A DNA stretch of 64,000 bases from Poindextera sp036494815 (GCA_036494815.1 DASXNV010000023.1:1-64000), one strand, 5' to 3'. Positions 34,056 to 43,569 are shown, counted from the stretch's first letter. The notes: a model not told the origin generated them from the sequence alone. Numbers and translations are program-made.

Positions 34056-35276
34056 ATGTCATCGCGTGATGAGATTTGGCTGGTCGACTGCTCGCTATTC
34101 AGCGCGGCCTATGACTTCCATCTGGGCTCGGCCCTGGCCGAGGGCCATAGGCCCATCCGGTTGCTCGCCCGCCCGATCCGCCCACTGGAAGTTCGCCCCC
34201 CCGCGGACATCATCTACGACCCCTATTTCTATCGCACCACCGAACCGCTGATGCGCATGCGCAACCCCTGGGCCCAGAAGGCCGCGCGATTGCTGAAGGG
34301 GGTCGAGCATCTGTCCGGGCTGGCGCGGTTGACCTTTCGGGTCTGGCGCGAGAAGCCGCTGCTGGTTCACCTGTTCTGGGCCACAGTGCCCAATGTCGAC
34401 CGGCTTGCGGTCAAGCTGATCCAGAAGGTGTGTCCGGTCCTGGTCACCGTGCACAACTCGATCCCGCTGCACGGACACCGGCCCCTGTTCAACACCCACG
34501 ACGATTATATCGCCGTCTACAAGCAGGCCGACCTCCTGATCGCCCATGCTGAAAACACCCGCAAGGTGATGCTGGAATGGGGCCTGGATCCGGCCAGGAT
34601 CGACATGATCACCCATCCGCCTTTGCACTTGCAGGTCTCGGACGAAGTGGTGACCCGCAAACCGGATCGGTTCCGGGTTCTGCTGTGGGGCGCGGTCAAG
34701 CGCTACAAGGGAGTGGAGGACCTGGTGCAGGCCGTGATCCGCGCGCGCAAGATCGCGCCTCAGATCGAGCTGCATATCGTCGGCAAACCGTTCTACGACG
34801 TCAGCGACACCATCCAGAAGGTGAAGGACCAGGGTCAGGAAGACCACATCACCTTCGACCTCGAATTCAAGACCGAGGAAGCCCTGCACGCCGAGCTGCA
34901 GGCCTGCGACTTGATGGCCCTGCCCTATCACGAGATCGACGCCAGCGGCGCCTTCTCCACCAGCCTGGGCTATGACAAGGCCTTCATCCTCAGCGATGTG
35001 GGCTATTTCTCGCTGCTGGATATCCCCCCGGCCGTGAAAGAAACCGCTTATATCCAGATGCGCGACATTGACGCCCTGACGCGCAACCTGGTCGCCCTGG
35101 CCACCCAGCCGGACCTTTACAGGGCCAATGTGGAGGCGTTCGAGGCGGTCAACCGCTCCTATTCAAGCTGGAGCGATGTGGGCAAGGGGCTGAACGGTAT
35201 CTATGATCGGGTGCTGGCCGAACGCGCCAGCAATGACGCGCCGGCGACCAATCACGCCCAAACGGTCAGCGGCTGA
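34056..35276 (+). CDS. Glycosyltransferase family 4
   Basis: This 406-residue GT-B fold enzyme is of the GT4 type, transferring a sugar from a nucleotide donor with retention. The N-terminal acceptor domain includes VTVHNSIPLHGH. The C-terminal donor domain has LLWGAVKRYKGVEDLVQAV, LHIVGKP and the late CDLMALPYHEIDASGAFSTSLGY block (E/D-x7-E region). The ATG at 34056 is chosen because the upstream extension to 33942 lacks family similarity. It starts a run of surface-polysaccharide-type genes. It overlaps the alginate-lyase-like gene tail-to-tail by 11 bases. Confidence 0.82.
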   Translation: MSSRDEIWLVDCSLFSAAYDFHLGSALAEGHRPIRLLARPIRPLEVRPPADIIYDPYFYRTTEPLMRMRNPWAQKAARLLKGVEHLSGLARLTFRVWREKPLLVHLFWATVPNVDRLAVKLIQKVCPVLVTVHNSIPLHGHRPLFNTHDDYIAVYKQADLLIAHAENTRKVMLEWGLDPARIDMITHPPLHLQVSDEVVTRKPDRFRVLLWGAVKRYKGVEDLVQAVIRARKIAPQIELHIVGKPFYDVSDTIQKVKDQGQEDHITFDLEFKTEEALHAELQACDLMALPYHEIDASGAFSTSLGYDKAFILSDVGYFSLLDIPPAVKETAYIQMRDIDALTRNLVALATQPDLYRANVEAFEAVNRSYSSWSDVGKGLNGIYDRVLAERASNDAPATNHAQTVSG

Positions 35277-36381
35277 CGAGCGCGCCGATGCTGCCGCCGA
35301 GATCCGCCGAGAAATAGGGCCGTCCGGAGGCGAATTTGGCCGGCAGGGGCGCCCGCCCGGGAAAGCGATGGTCATAGACCTCCGCCCACGCGACCTGCTG
35401 TTGGTTGAAACCGCCGTCGCCCCGATAAAACGGCTCCTGCCGGGCGCCGGACTTGCCTTCGATCGCTGACGGGTCGTCCACCGACCGCAGTGAATAGGCC
35501 ACGATCTTGTGGATAGCGCCGCCGCACTGGCTATAGAGGTCAACTCCGTTGGCCTTACCCAGTTCGGCGGTCATCACCAACGGCTCGGCCGTATAGAGCG
35601 AATAGAGCCTGGCCCGGCTCGCGCGCCCGATCTCCCGGGGCAAGGCGCCCTGATCATCCGCCTCGCAGGCGACGACCTTGGCGCTGTTCATGCCCCAGTC
35701 GAACATCTGCCTGTCCCCGGTGGCGACCCCGGCCGCGGCCACGGCGAAGCCGGCCCAGGCTCGGTGATTGTTCAGATTGACCATGGAATTGGAGGGCAGG
35801 CTGTTCCAATGGCTCAGGCTGTCCATGCCTAAGCCGTGCAGCCAGGCGGCGATGCGATGGCGCTGGTCCGGATCGCCGGTGTCGAGGCCGCGGACCTGCA
35901 TGAAGTCCAGGGACAGGGCCGTGAGCTGATTGGTGCGAAACAGATAGGAGTCGTGACCCGTGAGCTGGGTCAGGGCGCCAGCCTTAGCCCAGCTGTCCAT
36001 CATCGCCAGGGCGCAGGCGCCCGCCGCCTCATTGGCGCCGTTGCTGAGGGTGTAGTGGTTGGCCTGAACATCGACGGCCACGGCGAACTGGCGCGCCGGC
36101 TTCATCTGGTCGTCAACCGCCCGTTCGGCCTGGGGATCGAGGTGGGAAAAGGTCGGGTCCCCCTTCTGATAGGGAGTGGCGATCGACAAGGCGATGGTCG
36201 GTGACGGAGGCGCCGGACAGCCGCCCTGCTCGCGGGAGCCATTGCGCGGCGAAACCGTGCGGAAAGGTGCGGACAGCCCCCTCCCGTCGCCCGCGCCCTG
36301 CGCCAGCACCGACGCGGCGAGGGCGCTACAGAACAACGCTCCTACGGCCATCGCCATCGCCGCTCTACCAAACCCGATCAT
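35266..36381 (-). CDS. Alginate lyase family protein (PL5-like), secreted
   Basis: This 371-residue periplasmic protein has a signal peptide (MIGFGRAAMAMAVGALFC..., cleavage near SVLAQG) and an alpha/alpha-toroid domain. NNHRAWAGFAVAAAGVATGD and REIGRASRARLYSLYTAEPL match the alginate-lyase (PF05426) signature, where the NNH and Arg/Tyr residues are catalytic. In alginate producers AlgL-type lyases clear stray polymer from the periplasm. Here a similar housekeeping role for a neighbouring polysaccharide pathway is possible. The start at 36381 has GGAGGATCAG upstream. Confidence 0.82.
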   Translation of the reverse strand: MIGFGRAAMAMAVGALFCSALAASVLAQGAGDGRGLSAPFRTVSPRNGSREQGGCPAPPSPTIALSIATPYQKGDPTFSHLDPQAERAVDDQMKPARQFAVAVDVQANHYTLSNGANEAAGACALAMMDSWAKAGALTQLTGHDSYLFRTNQLTALSLDFMQVRGLDTGDPDQRHRIAAWLHGLGMDSLSHWNSLPSNSMVNLNNHRAWAGFAVAAAGVATGDRQMFDWGMNSAKVVACEADDQGALPREIGRASRARLYSLYTAEPLVMTAELGKANGVDLYSQCGGAIHKIVAYSLRSVDDPSAIEGKSGARQEPFYRGDGGFNQQQVAWAEVYDHRFPGRAPLPAKFASGRPYFSADLGGSIGALVSR

Positions 36382-36533
36382 CTGATCCTCCATCGCCCTG
36401 GGCGAACTATGGGACGCGAGCCAAACTCGCTCCAGCGAGCTGGGTTCCACATACTGGCATTTCCGGCGCGGGTTCAGGGCCTACTCGATAAATCGGTTAG
36501 GAATGGCCATGCTCCCTTTGACGGCGACCTTTC

Positions 36534-36550
36534 AATCTTGTCGAAAGATT
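36534..36550. promoter_or_regulatory. Palindrome between the alginate-lyase-like and GMC genes
   Basis: The arms AATCTT and AAGATT are perfect around GTCGA, extended outside by TTC/GAA-like bases. It lies about 70 bases before the GMC oxidoreductase start and 150 before the divergent lyase start, a normal operator position. The rest of the 239-base gap shows no gene. Confidence 0.35.
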
Positions 36551-36620
36551 CCGAAACTACGGCCGTTCTTCACCATCCGGCTCATCTTTGCGAACCCGAC
36601 AGTTCTCAGCCGAGGCGACC

Positions 36621-38303
36621 ATGATTCTTGACGCGCGCCAGGACAGCACGCCGCGGAGCCTTGAAACCGCCGTAACCATCGTCGGCTCCGGCGCCGCGGG
36701 CCTGACCCTGGCCCTGGAGCTGGATCGCCTGGGCGTGCCTTGCGTGATGCTGGAAGCGGGCGGAGACGGTTTCGACAAGACGGCCCAGGAATTTTATCGA
36801 GCGGCCTCAATCGCGCCAGAGGATCACGGCCCGGTGCACATGTACCGGCGCCGCGAATTTGGCGGCACCACCTCGATCTGGGGCGGGCGCTGCATTCCTT
36901 TCGATCCGATCGATTTCGAGAACCGGCCTTGGATCCCGCACGCCCATTGGCCCGTGAGCTACGACCAGGTCGCCCCCCACTATCCGCGCGCCCTGGAGAT
37001 CTGCAAAGCCGGCCCCAACGTGTTCCAGGCCCAGGACGCTCTGCCCGGCCAGCAGGCGCCCCTGGTCGAAGGCCTCGCAACCGAAGACGTCATCTTGGAT
37101 CGCATTGAGCGGTTCAGCGAGCCGACCCATTTCGGCCGCGCCTATCGCGAACAGATCGCCGCCAGCAAGACCGTCACCGTGCTGGTCAACGCCATCGTGC
37201 TCGAGGTCACCGCCGATGAGGGCGGCAAGACGGCCACCGGCGTCGTGGCCAAAACCATCGCCGGCGCCCAGGTCGTCGTTAAAGCCAGTACCGTGGTCGT
37301 TGCGGCGGGAGCGCTGGAGACCGCGCGCATCCTGCTGGCCTCACGCTCGGCCAAGGCCTGCGGCCTGGGCAATGAGAAGGATCTGGTGGGTCGCTTCTAC
37401 CAGTCCCACCTGGAGGGCGAGGTCGGCGAGATCCAGTTCAAGGCCCCTGTGGGGTCCGTGCGCCTGGACTATGAACGCTCGCCCGAAGGCGTCTATTGCC
37501 GCCGCTATATCTGGCTGTCTCCGGCGGCGCAGCGGCGCGAGAAACTCGCTGGCCTGATTCTCAGGCCGACCCACGTATCGATCGCCGACCCGGGACACGG
37601 CAATCCGGTGCTGTCAGCCATGTACGTGGTCAAGGATCTGCTGGTGCCGGAATACGGCCGGCGAATGACCTCGACCGAGCGCTCGACGGCCGGTCAGTTG
37701 GACGCCAGCCGTGAGGCCCTCTTCGCGCGGCACCTCACCAATGTCATCCTCGGCGCCCCGCGCCTGGCCGCGTTCGGCGCCAACTGGGTGCGCAAACGCA
37801 ATCTCGCCAAGCGCAAGCTGCCGTCCGTAGTCCTGCGCGACGTCCGCAACCGCTATGTCCTTGACGTCAACGCCGAACAGACGCCCAATTTCCGCAGCCG
37901 CGTCTATCTCAGCGACCAGCTCGATCCCCTGGGCGTGCCCCGTCTGCACGTGGATTGGCGGACCACCGAGCAGGACCGGGACATGATCGCCCGCGCCCTA
38001 CCTCTGATCCAGAAGGGATTCGCGACCGGGACCGCAGCCGAGGTCGAGTTCGGTGAACGCTCGCCCTCCGACTTCGCCGCGCGCCTGACCCGCGTCGGCG
38101 GTCATCATATCGGCACGGCGAGAATGGCCGCCTCGCCTGGCGAAGGGGTGATCGACAGCGACGGACAGGCGTTCGATTGCAAGGGCCTCTACATAGCTGG
38201 CGCCGCAACCTTCCCCACCTCCGGCTTCGCCAACCCCACCCTGTTGCTGATCGCCTTGACCTTGCGTCTGGCACAGCACTTGAAGGAAGCTCGCCCGAGT
38301 TAG
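36621..38303 (+). CDS. GMC-family FAD-dependent oxidoreductase
   Basis: This 560-residue flavoprotein is of the glucose-methanol-choline oxidoreductase group. The N-terminal Rossmann motif is TIVGSGAAGLTLALEL with EAGG, then FGGTTSIWGGRC for the FAD pyrophosphate. C-terminal GGHHIGTARMA carries the paired active-site histidines, and GLYIAGAATFPTSGFANPTL closes the FAD. It oxidises an alcohol or sugar; similar enzymes sit in polysaccharide clusters. The ATG at 36621 follows GAGGCGACC. The start of the following polymerase-like gene lies 17 bases downstream, so the two are co-transcribed. Confidence 0.85.
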   Translation: MILDARQDSTPRSLETAVTIVGSGAAGLTLALELDRLGVPCVMLEAGGDGFDKTAQEFYRAASIAPEDHGPVHMYRRREFGGTTSIWGGRCIPFDPIDFENRPWIPHAHWPVSYDQVAPHYPRALEICKAGPNVFQAQDALPGQQAPLVEGLATEDVILDRIERFSEPTHFGRAYREQIAASKTVTVLVNAIVLEVTADEGGKTATGVVAKTIAGAQVVVKASTVVVAAGALETARILLASRSAKACGLGNEKDLVGRFYQSHLEGEVGEIQFKAPVGSVRLDYERSPEGVYCRRYIWLSPAAQRREKLAGLILRPTHVSIADPGHGNPVLSAMYVVKDLLVPEYGRRMTSTERSTAGQLDASREALFARHLTNVILGAPRLAAFGANWVRKRNLAKRKLPSVVLRDVRNRYVLDVNAEQTPNFRSRVYLSDQLDPLGVPRLHVDWRTTEQDRDMIARALPLIQKGFATGTAAEVEFGERSPSDFAARLTRVGGHHIGTARMAASPGEGVIDSDGQAFDCKGLYIAGAATFPTSGFANPTLLLIALTLRLAQHLKEARPS

Positions 38304-38319
38304 AGTCGGGGGACACGGC

Positions 38320-39708
38320 GTGAACGGCATCAATGGACGACCGCCGGGCCTGGGCTGGCGGCTGGAGGTGGCCCTTTGCGCCGGCGTCACCGGCGTGATC
38401 TTCGGTCAATTCGTGGCCCTGGGCGCCAACACGCCCCTGTTGGCGGCGGCCGGCGCTACGGCGGAGTTGATCCTGGCCCTAATGGTGGTCGCTCTGTCGG
38501 CGCGGGCGGTAAACACCGGGCTGTGGCTGCGCATGTTTCCGGTGATGTCCCTGCTGATCGCAGCAATGGCCTGGGCGCTCTGGCCGCAATGGGCGGTTCT
38601 TGTTCCGCTCATCAGGACCTTGCCCGGTTGGCGCGTTTCGCTGGCGCCCGACTCCGACACACTCGAAGTGATCAAGCTGGCGGGGGCTACGGCCATCGGC
38701 CTGAGCGCCGCCTTGATCGCGCGATCGCGGCTGCGCGCGATACGCCTAGTCCGCTGGCTGGTGGTCAGCGGCGGACTCTATGTCGTGCTTAGTCTCTGGC
38801 TTTGGCGGACCGACCCGTTTTCGGTTTGGGGCGTGCCAAAGGGCGCCCATACATGGTCTTTCACTGGCAGCCTGCTCAACGCCAACGCCGCTGGCTGCAT
38901 CTTCGGCATGATCAGCCTCCTGTCACTCGGCCTGACCCAGTCCATGTCGCGCAGCCTGGATCTGCACGCGCCGCGCCTTCGCGAATTGATGCTGTTCGGG
39001 GCGGCGGGGTTCGGGGTGGTCGGCGCCCTTGCCGCGACAGCCCTGACCGGCTCGCGCACCGGCCTGCTATTGACTGCGGTTCTGACCACGGTGCTGGCGG
39101 TGACCGACCTGGCGCGCATCCAGGACAGAGCCAAACTCCCTCGGGTCATTGGCGCCGGCGCTCTCGGCGTCATCCTGCTGGCCGTGGCCCTGGGAGTCGG
39201 CTTCGCCCCGATCGCCGCCAAGGCCGGGCTGCACAAGGAATTCACCTCGCGCTTCAGCGCCTATTCCGACTACCTCGCCGCCGCTAGGGCCGCGCCCTGG
39301 TCAGGCTATGGTCCCGGGTCGTTCTCGACGCTCAACGCTTCGCTGCTGCCGCCCGCATTGATGGACGATCGCTGGAGCTTCAACGCAGCGCATTGCGCCC
39401 CGCTGCAGGCGATGCTGGAGGCCGGCGCGCCCTTCCTCCTCCTGCTCGCCGCCGCCCTCGCCGTCACGGTCGGTCAGATCGTCAATGCCTGGCTCGCCCG
39501 CGGCGCAGCCAGTGCGGTCAGCATTGCCGCCCTCGCCGCCGGCCTCTTGGCCTTCGGCTGCGCCCTGGTGGACATCGCGCTGAACGTGCCGGCCCTCGCC
39601 GCCTTTGCAGCGACGACCCTGGGTCTCGCCTGGGGTTCGTCAGCCGGTCTCGACCGACCTCGCCACAGGCCGCTGCCCGGCGACGCCGAGGTTGAGGAAG
39701 ACGCCTGA
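38320..39708 (+). CDS. O-antigen ligase/polymerase-like membrane protein
   Basis: This 462-residue polytopic protein has about 10-12 membrane helices. ALTGSRTGLLLTAV and the large periplasmic loop around GYGPGSFSTLNASLLP are typical of the Wzy/WaaL family, which joins polysaccharide units or ligates them to lipid A or to other carriers. GTG start at 38320. Sequence divergence in this family prevents assigning ligase or polymerase. Context with a glycosyltransferase and a lyase supports a role in surface polysaccharide. Confidence 0.78.
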   Translation: MNGINGRPPGLGWRLEVALCAGVTGVIFGQFVALGANTPLLAAAGATAELILALMVVALSARAVNTGLWLRMFPVMSLLIAAMAWALWPQWAVLVPLIRTLPGWRVSLAPDSDTLEVIKLAGATAIGLSAALIARSRLRAIRLVRWLVVSGGLYVVLSLWLWRTDPFSVWGVPKGAHTWSFTGSLLNANAAGCIFGMISLLSLGLTQSMSRSLDLHAPRLRELMLFGAAGFGVVGALAATALTGSRTGLLLTAVLTTVLAVTDLARIQDRAKLPRVIGAGALGVILLAVALGVGFAPIAAKAGLHKEFTSRFSAYSDYLAAARAAPWSGYGPGSFSTLNASLLPPALMDDRWSFNAAHCAPLQAMLEAGAPFLLLLAAALAVTVGQIVNAWLARGAASAVSIAALAAGLLAFGCALVDIALNVPALAAFAATTLGLAWGSSAGLDRPRHRPLPGDAEVEEDA

Positions 39709-39981
39709 GAGCAGGCTCGATCGCGTCGCCCATGGAATCAACACGGCCGCACGAACCCATCGGCGCTGAATCAGGTTGTTAGAACATACGGCAGCGCTTA
39801 ACATCCCGTCGTGGTTGAATGAAATTGTGAGCACGCGCGCTCGGATCTAACGTCCCGTCAAAAAGGGATGAGGGCGCCGATCGCCTCGCCTGCGATGGCC
39901 TTTGCTCACCAATTCTCAATCGTCGCCCCCCAGATTGCAGCGTGAGCTCCGGGGCTCTGGGCTCCCAAGTCAGAATGGAAA
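39709..39981. other. Intergenic region with an imperfect direct repeat
   Basis: This gap is AT-richer than its surroundings and has no gene. The 12-mer TAACATCCCGTC at 39799 recurs as TAACGTCCCGTC at 39848, with the starts 49 bases apart. Such a pair before a gene start suggests a regulator-binding region for the hydroxylase gene. Confidence 0.35.
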
Positions 39982-41016
39982 ATGTTCAACGCTCTCTCGC
40001 ACATCCTGTCGAAGTTCCACAACGCGAATGCTTCAGTCGCCGGGTTGGGAATCCTCGTCTTTCTGGCTGGCTGCGCCGGGCGCTATCTGTTCCTCTGCCA
40101 CCAAACCCGCGAGCGGCCTACCTTCGGCGGCCTGTTCAATTTCACCTTCCCGTTGAAACGATTGATCACGGCCTCGACCCGGATCGACCTCGTCTTCTAT
40201 GTGGTCAACAAGCTTAGTCATCACCTGCTGATCATCACCAATGTGGCGCTTGCTGTGCTGGTCTCGCGGCTGATCGGCGACGCACTGCGCGCCCATATTG
40301 GCGGCGGAGGCCTGGCGCTCAGCTTGCCGATCATCGCCTTGGCTTACGCCCTGGCCTTCCTGCCCCGCGACCTGATGCACTATGTCGTCCATTACCTGCA
40401 TCACAAGGTTCCGGCGCTCTGGGAATTTCACAAGGTTCACCACGCCGCCACCTACCTGACGCCCCTGACCACCGAACGCACCCATCCGGTGGAAGATCAG
40501 ATCTTCGCCGTGGCGGAGGGCTTGGCCATGGGGGCGGCCCTGGGTCTATTGCGGTGGCGCTACGCCTTCAGCGATTCGGACATTCTGGTGATCATTCCCA
40601 CCGCCATATGGTCTGCTCGAATGCTCCTGCTGACACCGCTGCAGCACTCCCATGTCCCGCTGCATTTCGGGGTGCTGGATCCGGTTTTCTACAGCCCCTC
40701 CCTCCATCAGGTGCATCACAGCTGTGAGCTTCACCACCGGGACCGCAACTTTGGCGAGTGCCTATCGGCGTGGGACAGCCTGTTCGGCACATATCACCGC
40801 ATGGGCCAGGACACGGTGACCCTGGGCTTGCCGAAGGACGAACCGCTGCGCTTCACCAGCTTGTTCGCCTGCTGCCTTAGACCCTTCGGGAGCGCATTCT
40901 TCGCGATCTTCGGAACTTCGACCCGCCGGACATCTGCTCAGTCCACTGAGGATACAGCCCCGTCACCACAGCCAGAGCGCTCAATGAACCTGGGCTCCAC
41001 TTCGGGACAGTCTTAG
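39982..41016 (+). CDS. Sterol desaturase/fatty-acid hydroxylase family membrane protein
   Basis: This 344-residue integral-membrane di-iron enzyme has about five helices. All three histidine clusters are present: HYVVH at 133-137, HKVHH at 150-154 and HQVHH at 242-246, as in ERG3/fatty-acid hydroxylases. It would hydroxylate or desaturate a lipid at the membrane face. Bacterial substrates range from carotenoids to ceramide/acyl chains and hopanoids; here nothing in the immediate neighbourhood decides. The hopanoid locus lies 7 kb away and a link is only speculative. The last 36 bases overlap the convergent gene. Confidence 0.83.
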   Translation: MFNALSHILSKFHNANASVAGLGILVFLAGCAGRYLFLCHQTRERPTFGGLFNFTFPLKRLITASTRIDLVFYVVNKLSHHLLIITNVALAVLVSRLIGDALRAHIGGGGLALSLPIIALAYALAFLPRDLMHYVVHYLHHKVPALWEFHKVHHAATYLTPLTTERTHPVEDQIFAVAEGLAMGAALGLLRWRYAFSDSDILVIIPTAIWSARMLLLTPLQHSHVPLHFGVLDPVFYSPSLHQVHHSCELHHRDRNFGECLSAWDSLFGTYHRMGQDTVTLGLPKDEPLRFTSLFACCLRPFGSAFFAIFGTSTRRTSAQSTEDTAPSPQPERSMNLGSTSGQS

Positions 41017-41685
41017 ATCGAGGGCGAGGGCTTCAGTGGGGCCGTTGAATGCGTCTTCGGCGGCTTGCGCCTGGTTCGGATCGATCACCGTCAGATGGGC
41101 GACTTCATCCAGTGCTCGCTCGCGGCTGATCCGATCGATCTGCGCCCAATCTGAGCCGGCGAAGCGCGCCCGCCAGACCGCTAGCTCGCGCACGAACGGC
41201 GCCAGTCGATAGCTGCGCTCAAGGGCGGCTATGGCGGCTCGGTGATGCTCATCTCCCGGTCGCGCGCTTTCGGACACCGCCAACCAGCCCCAACGCTCGC
41301 CGGACTCGGGTTGCTCGGCGATTGCGGCCCTCAGCTGCGCACTGGCCTTGGACGCCAGTTCGGCGCGCCGTGGGCCGTTCGGCAGACGCGCGGCGATCAG
41401 GGCGCGAGCCGCCCCGCCAGCGGCCAGGGCGCGCGGGCCGCAGGCGGCGTCACAGGCCTTCTCCGCGGTGGTCAAGCGCGCCAGGACGGTCGGGGCCGCC
41501 ACGATGTCGACGCTGGCTGCCGCGCCCTCGATACGCGAGATGAGCCATTGGCGAACCAGTTCCTGGCTTGCCGCGACCGCGCCCATCGCCAGCAGCAGGA
41601 CAAGCGGTGCGGCGGCGGCCCAGTACCGGAACCTAGCGTCGCCTGTAGGGGGCTGGACCGAGGCTGCTTCTCCCTCACTGTTCAT
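40981..41685 (-). CDS. Hypothetical membrane-anchored helical protein
   Basis: The 234-residue product has one N-terminal membrane helix (about 22-42: WAAAAPLVLLLAMGAVAA), and a helical periplasmic part of Ala-rich repeats (ERWGWLAVSESARPG, AIAALERSYRLAPF) resembling TPR-like units. A conserved CDAAC cysteine pair lies in the middle. Such proteins are often paired with O-antigen-ligase-like genes in polysaccharide clusters. The ATG at 41685 is chosen because the upstream extension lacks coherent structure. No family is recognised. Confidence 0.6.
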   Translation of the reverse strand: MNSEGEAASVQPPTGDARFRYWAAAAPLVLLLAMGAVAASQELVRQWLISRIEGAAASVDIVAAPTVLARLTTAEKACDAACGPRALAAGGAARALIAARLPNGPRRAELASKASAQLRAAIAEQPESGERWGWLAVSESARPGDEHHRAAIAALERSYRLAPFVRELAVWRARFAGSDWAQIDRISRERALDEVAHLTVIDPNQAQAAEDAFNGPTEALALDLRLSRSGAQVH

Positions 41686-41843
41686 GGTCACTCTTGCCGA
41701 TTCGACGGCCGCCCGCGACCCGCCTCGCATTGCGCATCCTGGCGCGATCGTGGTCAAGGTGGGGGCAGGAGCGACATCGCCGCGCCATGGAGCGTGAAAA
41801 CCCACTTTTACCACCTAGACAGTGACAGGTCAGTGCTAATGAG

Positions 41844-42629
41844 ATGGCGCGAAATCATGAGGCGCCGATGCTGCGACAGCTGTTCGACCTGAATCCTGCG
41901 CTTCGGGCTCGAGCCCGCCGGATATGGCGCGGTTTCAAGCCCGGGACCGAGCCGGAACTGGGCCTGTTGCGTTTTCTGGCCCCAGCGGGCGCGACGGCGA
42001 TCGATGTGGGCGCCAATACCGGCGCCTATGTGGAGGCCCTCGTGCGCCTGGGCTGCCAGGTGGTGGCCTTCGAGCCCAACCCGACCCACGCCGACGAACT
42101 GCAGCGAATGTACGGCTCGGATATTCGCCTGATCCGGGCCGCCGCCAGCGATCAGACGGGAACCGCCACCCTGCGCGTTCCGAAGGACGCCAGCCTGGGC
42201 GGCCTGGGCACCATCGAGGCGGCAAACCCCCTGTCGGCCGCGGACGCCGTCGAGGTCGAGGTGCCGCTGGTCCGCATCGACAGCCTGGGCCTGACCAATG
42301 TGGCCTTCGTCAAGATGGACGTGGAGGGTCACGAACTGACCGCCCTGCGCGGAGCCGAGCAACTGATCCGTGATCAGTCTCCCCGCATCCTGGTCGAGGC
42401 CGAGGAGCGCCACCGGGACAACGCCGTCGGCTCGATCCGTGATTTCCTTGAGCCCCTGGGCTATGAGGGCTTCATGCTGTGCGACGGGCTGATGACCTCC
42501 ATCCGCGCCTTCGATCCCAAGGCTCACCAGAGTCTCGTCGGCGTCAGCCTGGAGAGCCTCAACCTTGGCGAGGCCCCCAAGGGTTACGTCAACAACTTCC
42601 TCTTCGTGCCGGCGTCCGCTCAGAGCTGA
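41844..42629 (+). CDS. FkbM-family methyltransferase
   Basis: This 261-residue SAM-dependent methyltransferase has motif I TAIDVGANTGAYVEAL, then VVAFEPNP, the LGLTNVAFVKMDVEGHE block and ILVEAEERH, matching the FkbM family, which O-methylates sugars or antibiotic hydroxyls. In this setting it may decorate a polysaccharide. A second possible start (ATG at 41868) has GAGG at a good distance. It overlaps the LysR gene tail-to-tail by 10 bases. Confidence 0.82.
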   Translation: MARNHEAPMLRQLFDLNPALRARARRIWRGFKPGTEPELGLLRFLAPAGATAIDVGANTGAYVEALVRLGCQVVAFEPNPTHADELQRMYGSDIRLIRAAASDQTGTATLRVPKDASLGGLGTIEAANPLSAADAVEVEVPLVRIDSLGLTNVAFVKMDVEGHELTALRGAEQLIRDQSPRILVEAEERHRDNAVGSIRDFLEPLGYEGFMLCDGLMTSIRAFDPKAHQSLVGVSLESLNLGEAPKGYVNNFLFVPASAQS

Positions 42630-43495
42630 GCCAAAAACGCCGCGGCGGCCGAACTGCGGCGGCGGTCTTTGTGGGTGAGCAGCTCGAAAGCCCGTGCGGT
42701 CAGATCGAAGGCTAACGGGACCAGCCGCCCGGCGGCCACGAACGGCTGGGCGGCCAACTCCGAAACCGCCGTCACCAGATCGCCGTGGGCGACGGCGTCC
42801 AGCACCGCCTCGTTGGAGGGCAATTCCAGCACGACCTGCAAAGCCGCGACGTCTATTTCCTTTTTCGCCAAGGCCTGTTCAAACTCCGACCGAGTGCCGG
42901 ACCCGGGCTCGCGCAACACCCAGCGCCACCTCAACAGATCGTCCGCTGTAATGCGAACACCCACCAGCCCGTGCCTCGGCGCGGCATAGAGCGCGATACG
43001 ATCGGCGGCCACCGCCGTCCGCTGCAGGATCGGCAGATCCACCTCGCCCTCGACGAAGCCGAGTTCAACCGCGCCCTCCGCCACCGCCTGGGCGACCTGG
43101 GCGGTGTTGCCCACCGTCAGGCTGAGGCTGATTCCAGGATGAGCTTCGGCGAACCTGGCCATGCGCGAGGGCAGCCAATAGTTGGACACGGTCTGGCTGG
43201 CGGCCAGCGTGATCGACCCACGCCTGAGGCCGGCGAGATCCTCCAGCGCCTGGGTCGCGGCGGTCGCTCGCGCCAGCACCGCCTTGGCTTCGGGCAGAAA
43301 GACCCGACCAGCCTCCGACAACGCCACACCTCGCCCCACCCGATCGAACAGGCGCAAGCCGTAGCGTGTCTCCAGCGCGGCGATCCCCGCGCTGGCGGCG
43401 GATTGGGTGATGTGCAGCGCCTCGGCTGCACGCGTCACATGCAGGCGCTCAGCGACGGAAACGAAGATACGCAGCTGCTCGAGGGTCACGCTCAA
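42620..43495 (-). CDS. LysR-family transcriptional regulator
   Basis: This 291-residue regulator has an N-terminal winged helix (FVSVAERLHVTRAAEALHITQSAASAGI, positions about 9-37) and a C-terminal periplasmic-binding-like effector domain (SITLAASQTVSNYWLPSRMARF). It is divergent from the YeiH-type transporter with 74 bases between starts, the usual LysR/target arrangement. In E. coli the YeiE/YeiH pair is organised the same way, so this is probably the equivalent regulator. The effector is unknown. Confidence 0.9.
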   Translation of the reverse strand: MSVTLEQLRIFVSVAERLHVTRAAEALHITQSAASAGIAALETRYGLRLFDRVGRGVALSEAGRVFLPEAKAVLARATAATQALEDLAGLRRGSITLAASQTVSNYWLPSRMARFAEAHPGISLSLTVGNTAQVAQAVAEGAVELGFVEGEVDLPILQRTAVAADRIALYAAPRHGLVGVRITADDLLRWRWVLREPGSGTRSEFEQALAKKEIDVAALQVVLELPSNEAVLDAVAHGDLVTAVSELAAQPFVAAGRLVPLAFDLTARAFELLTHKDRRRSSAAAAFLAQL

Positions 43496-43569
43496 TCATC
43501 ACAAATTACGATCATTTCTACAAGAACAATGCGTTGGAATTATTGATCGGAGCGGATCAAGGTTTGTCC

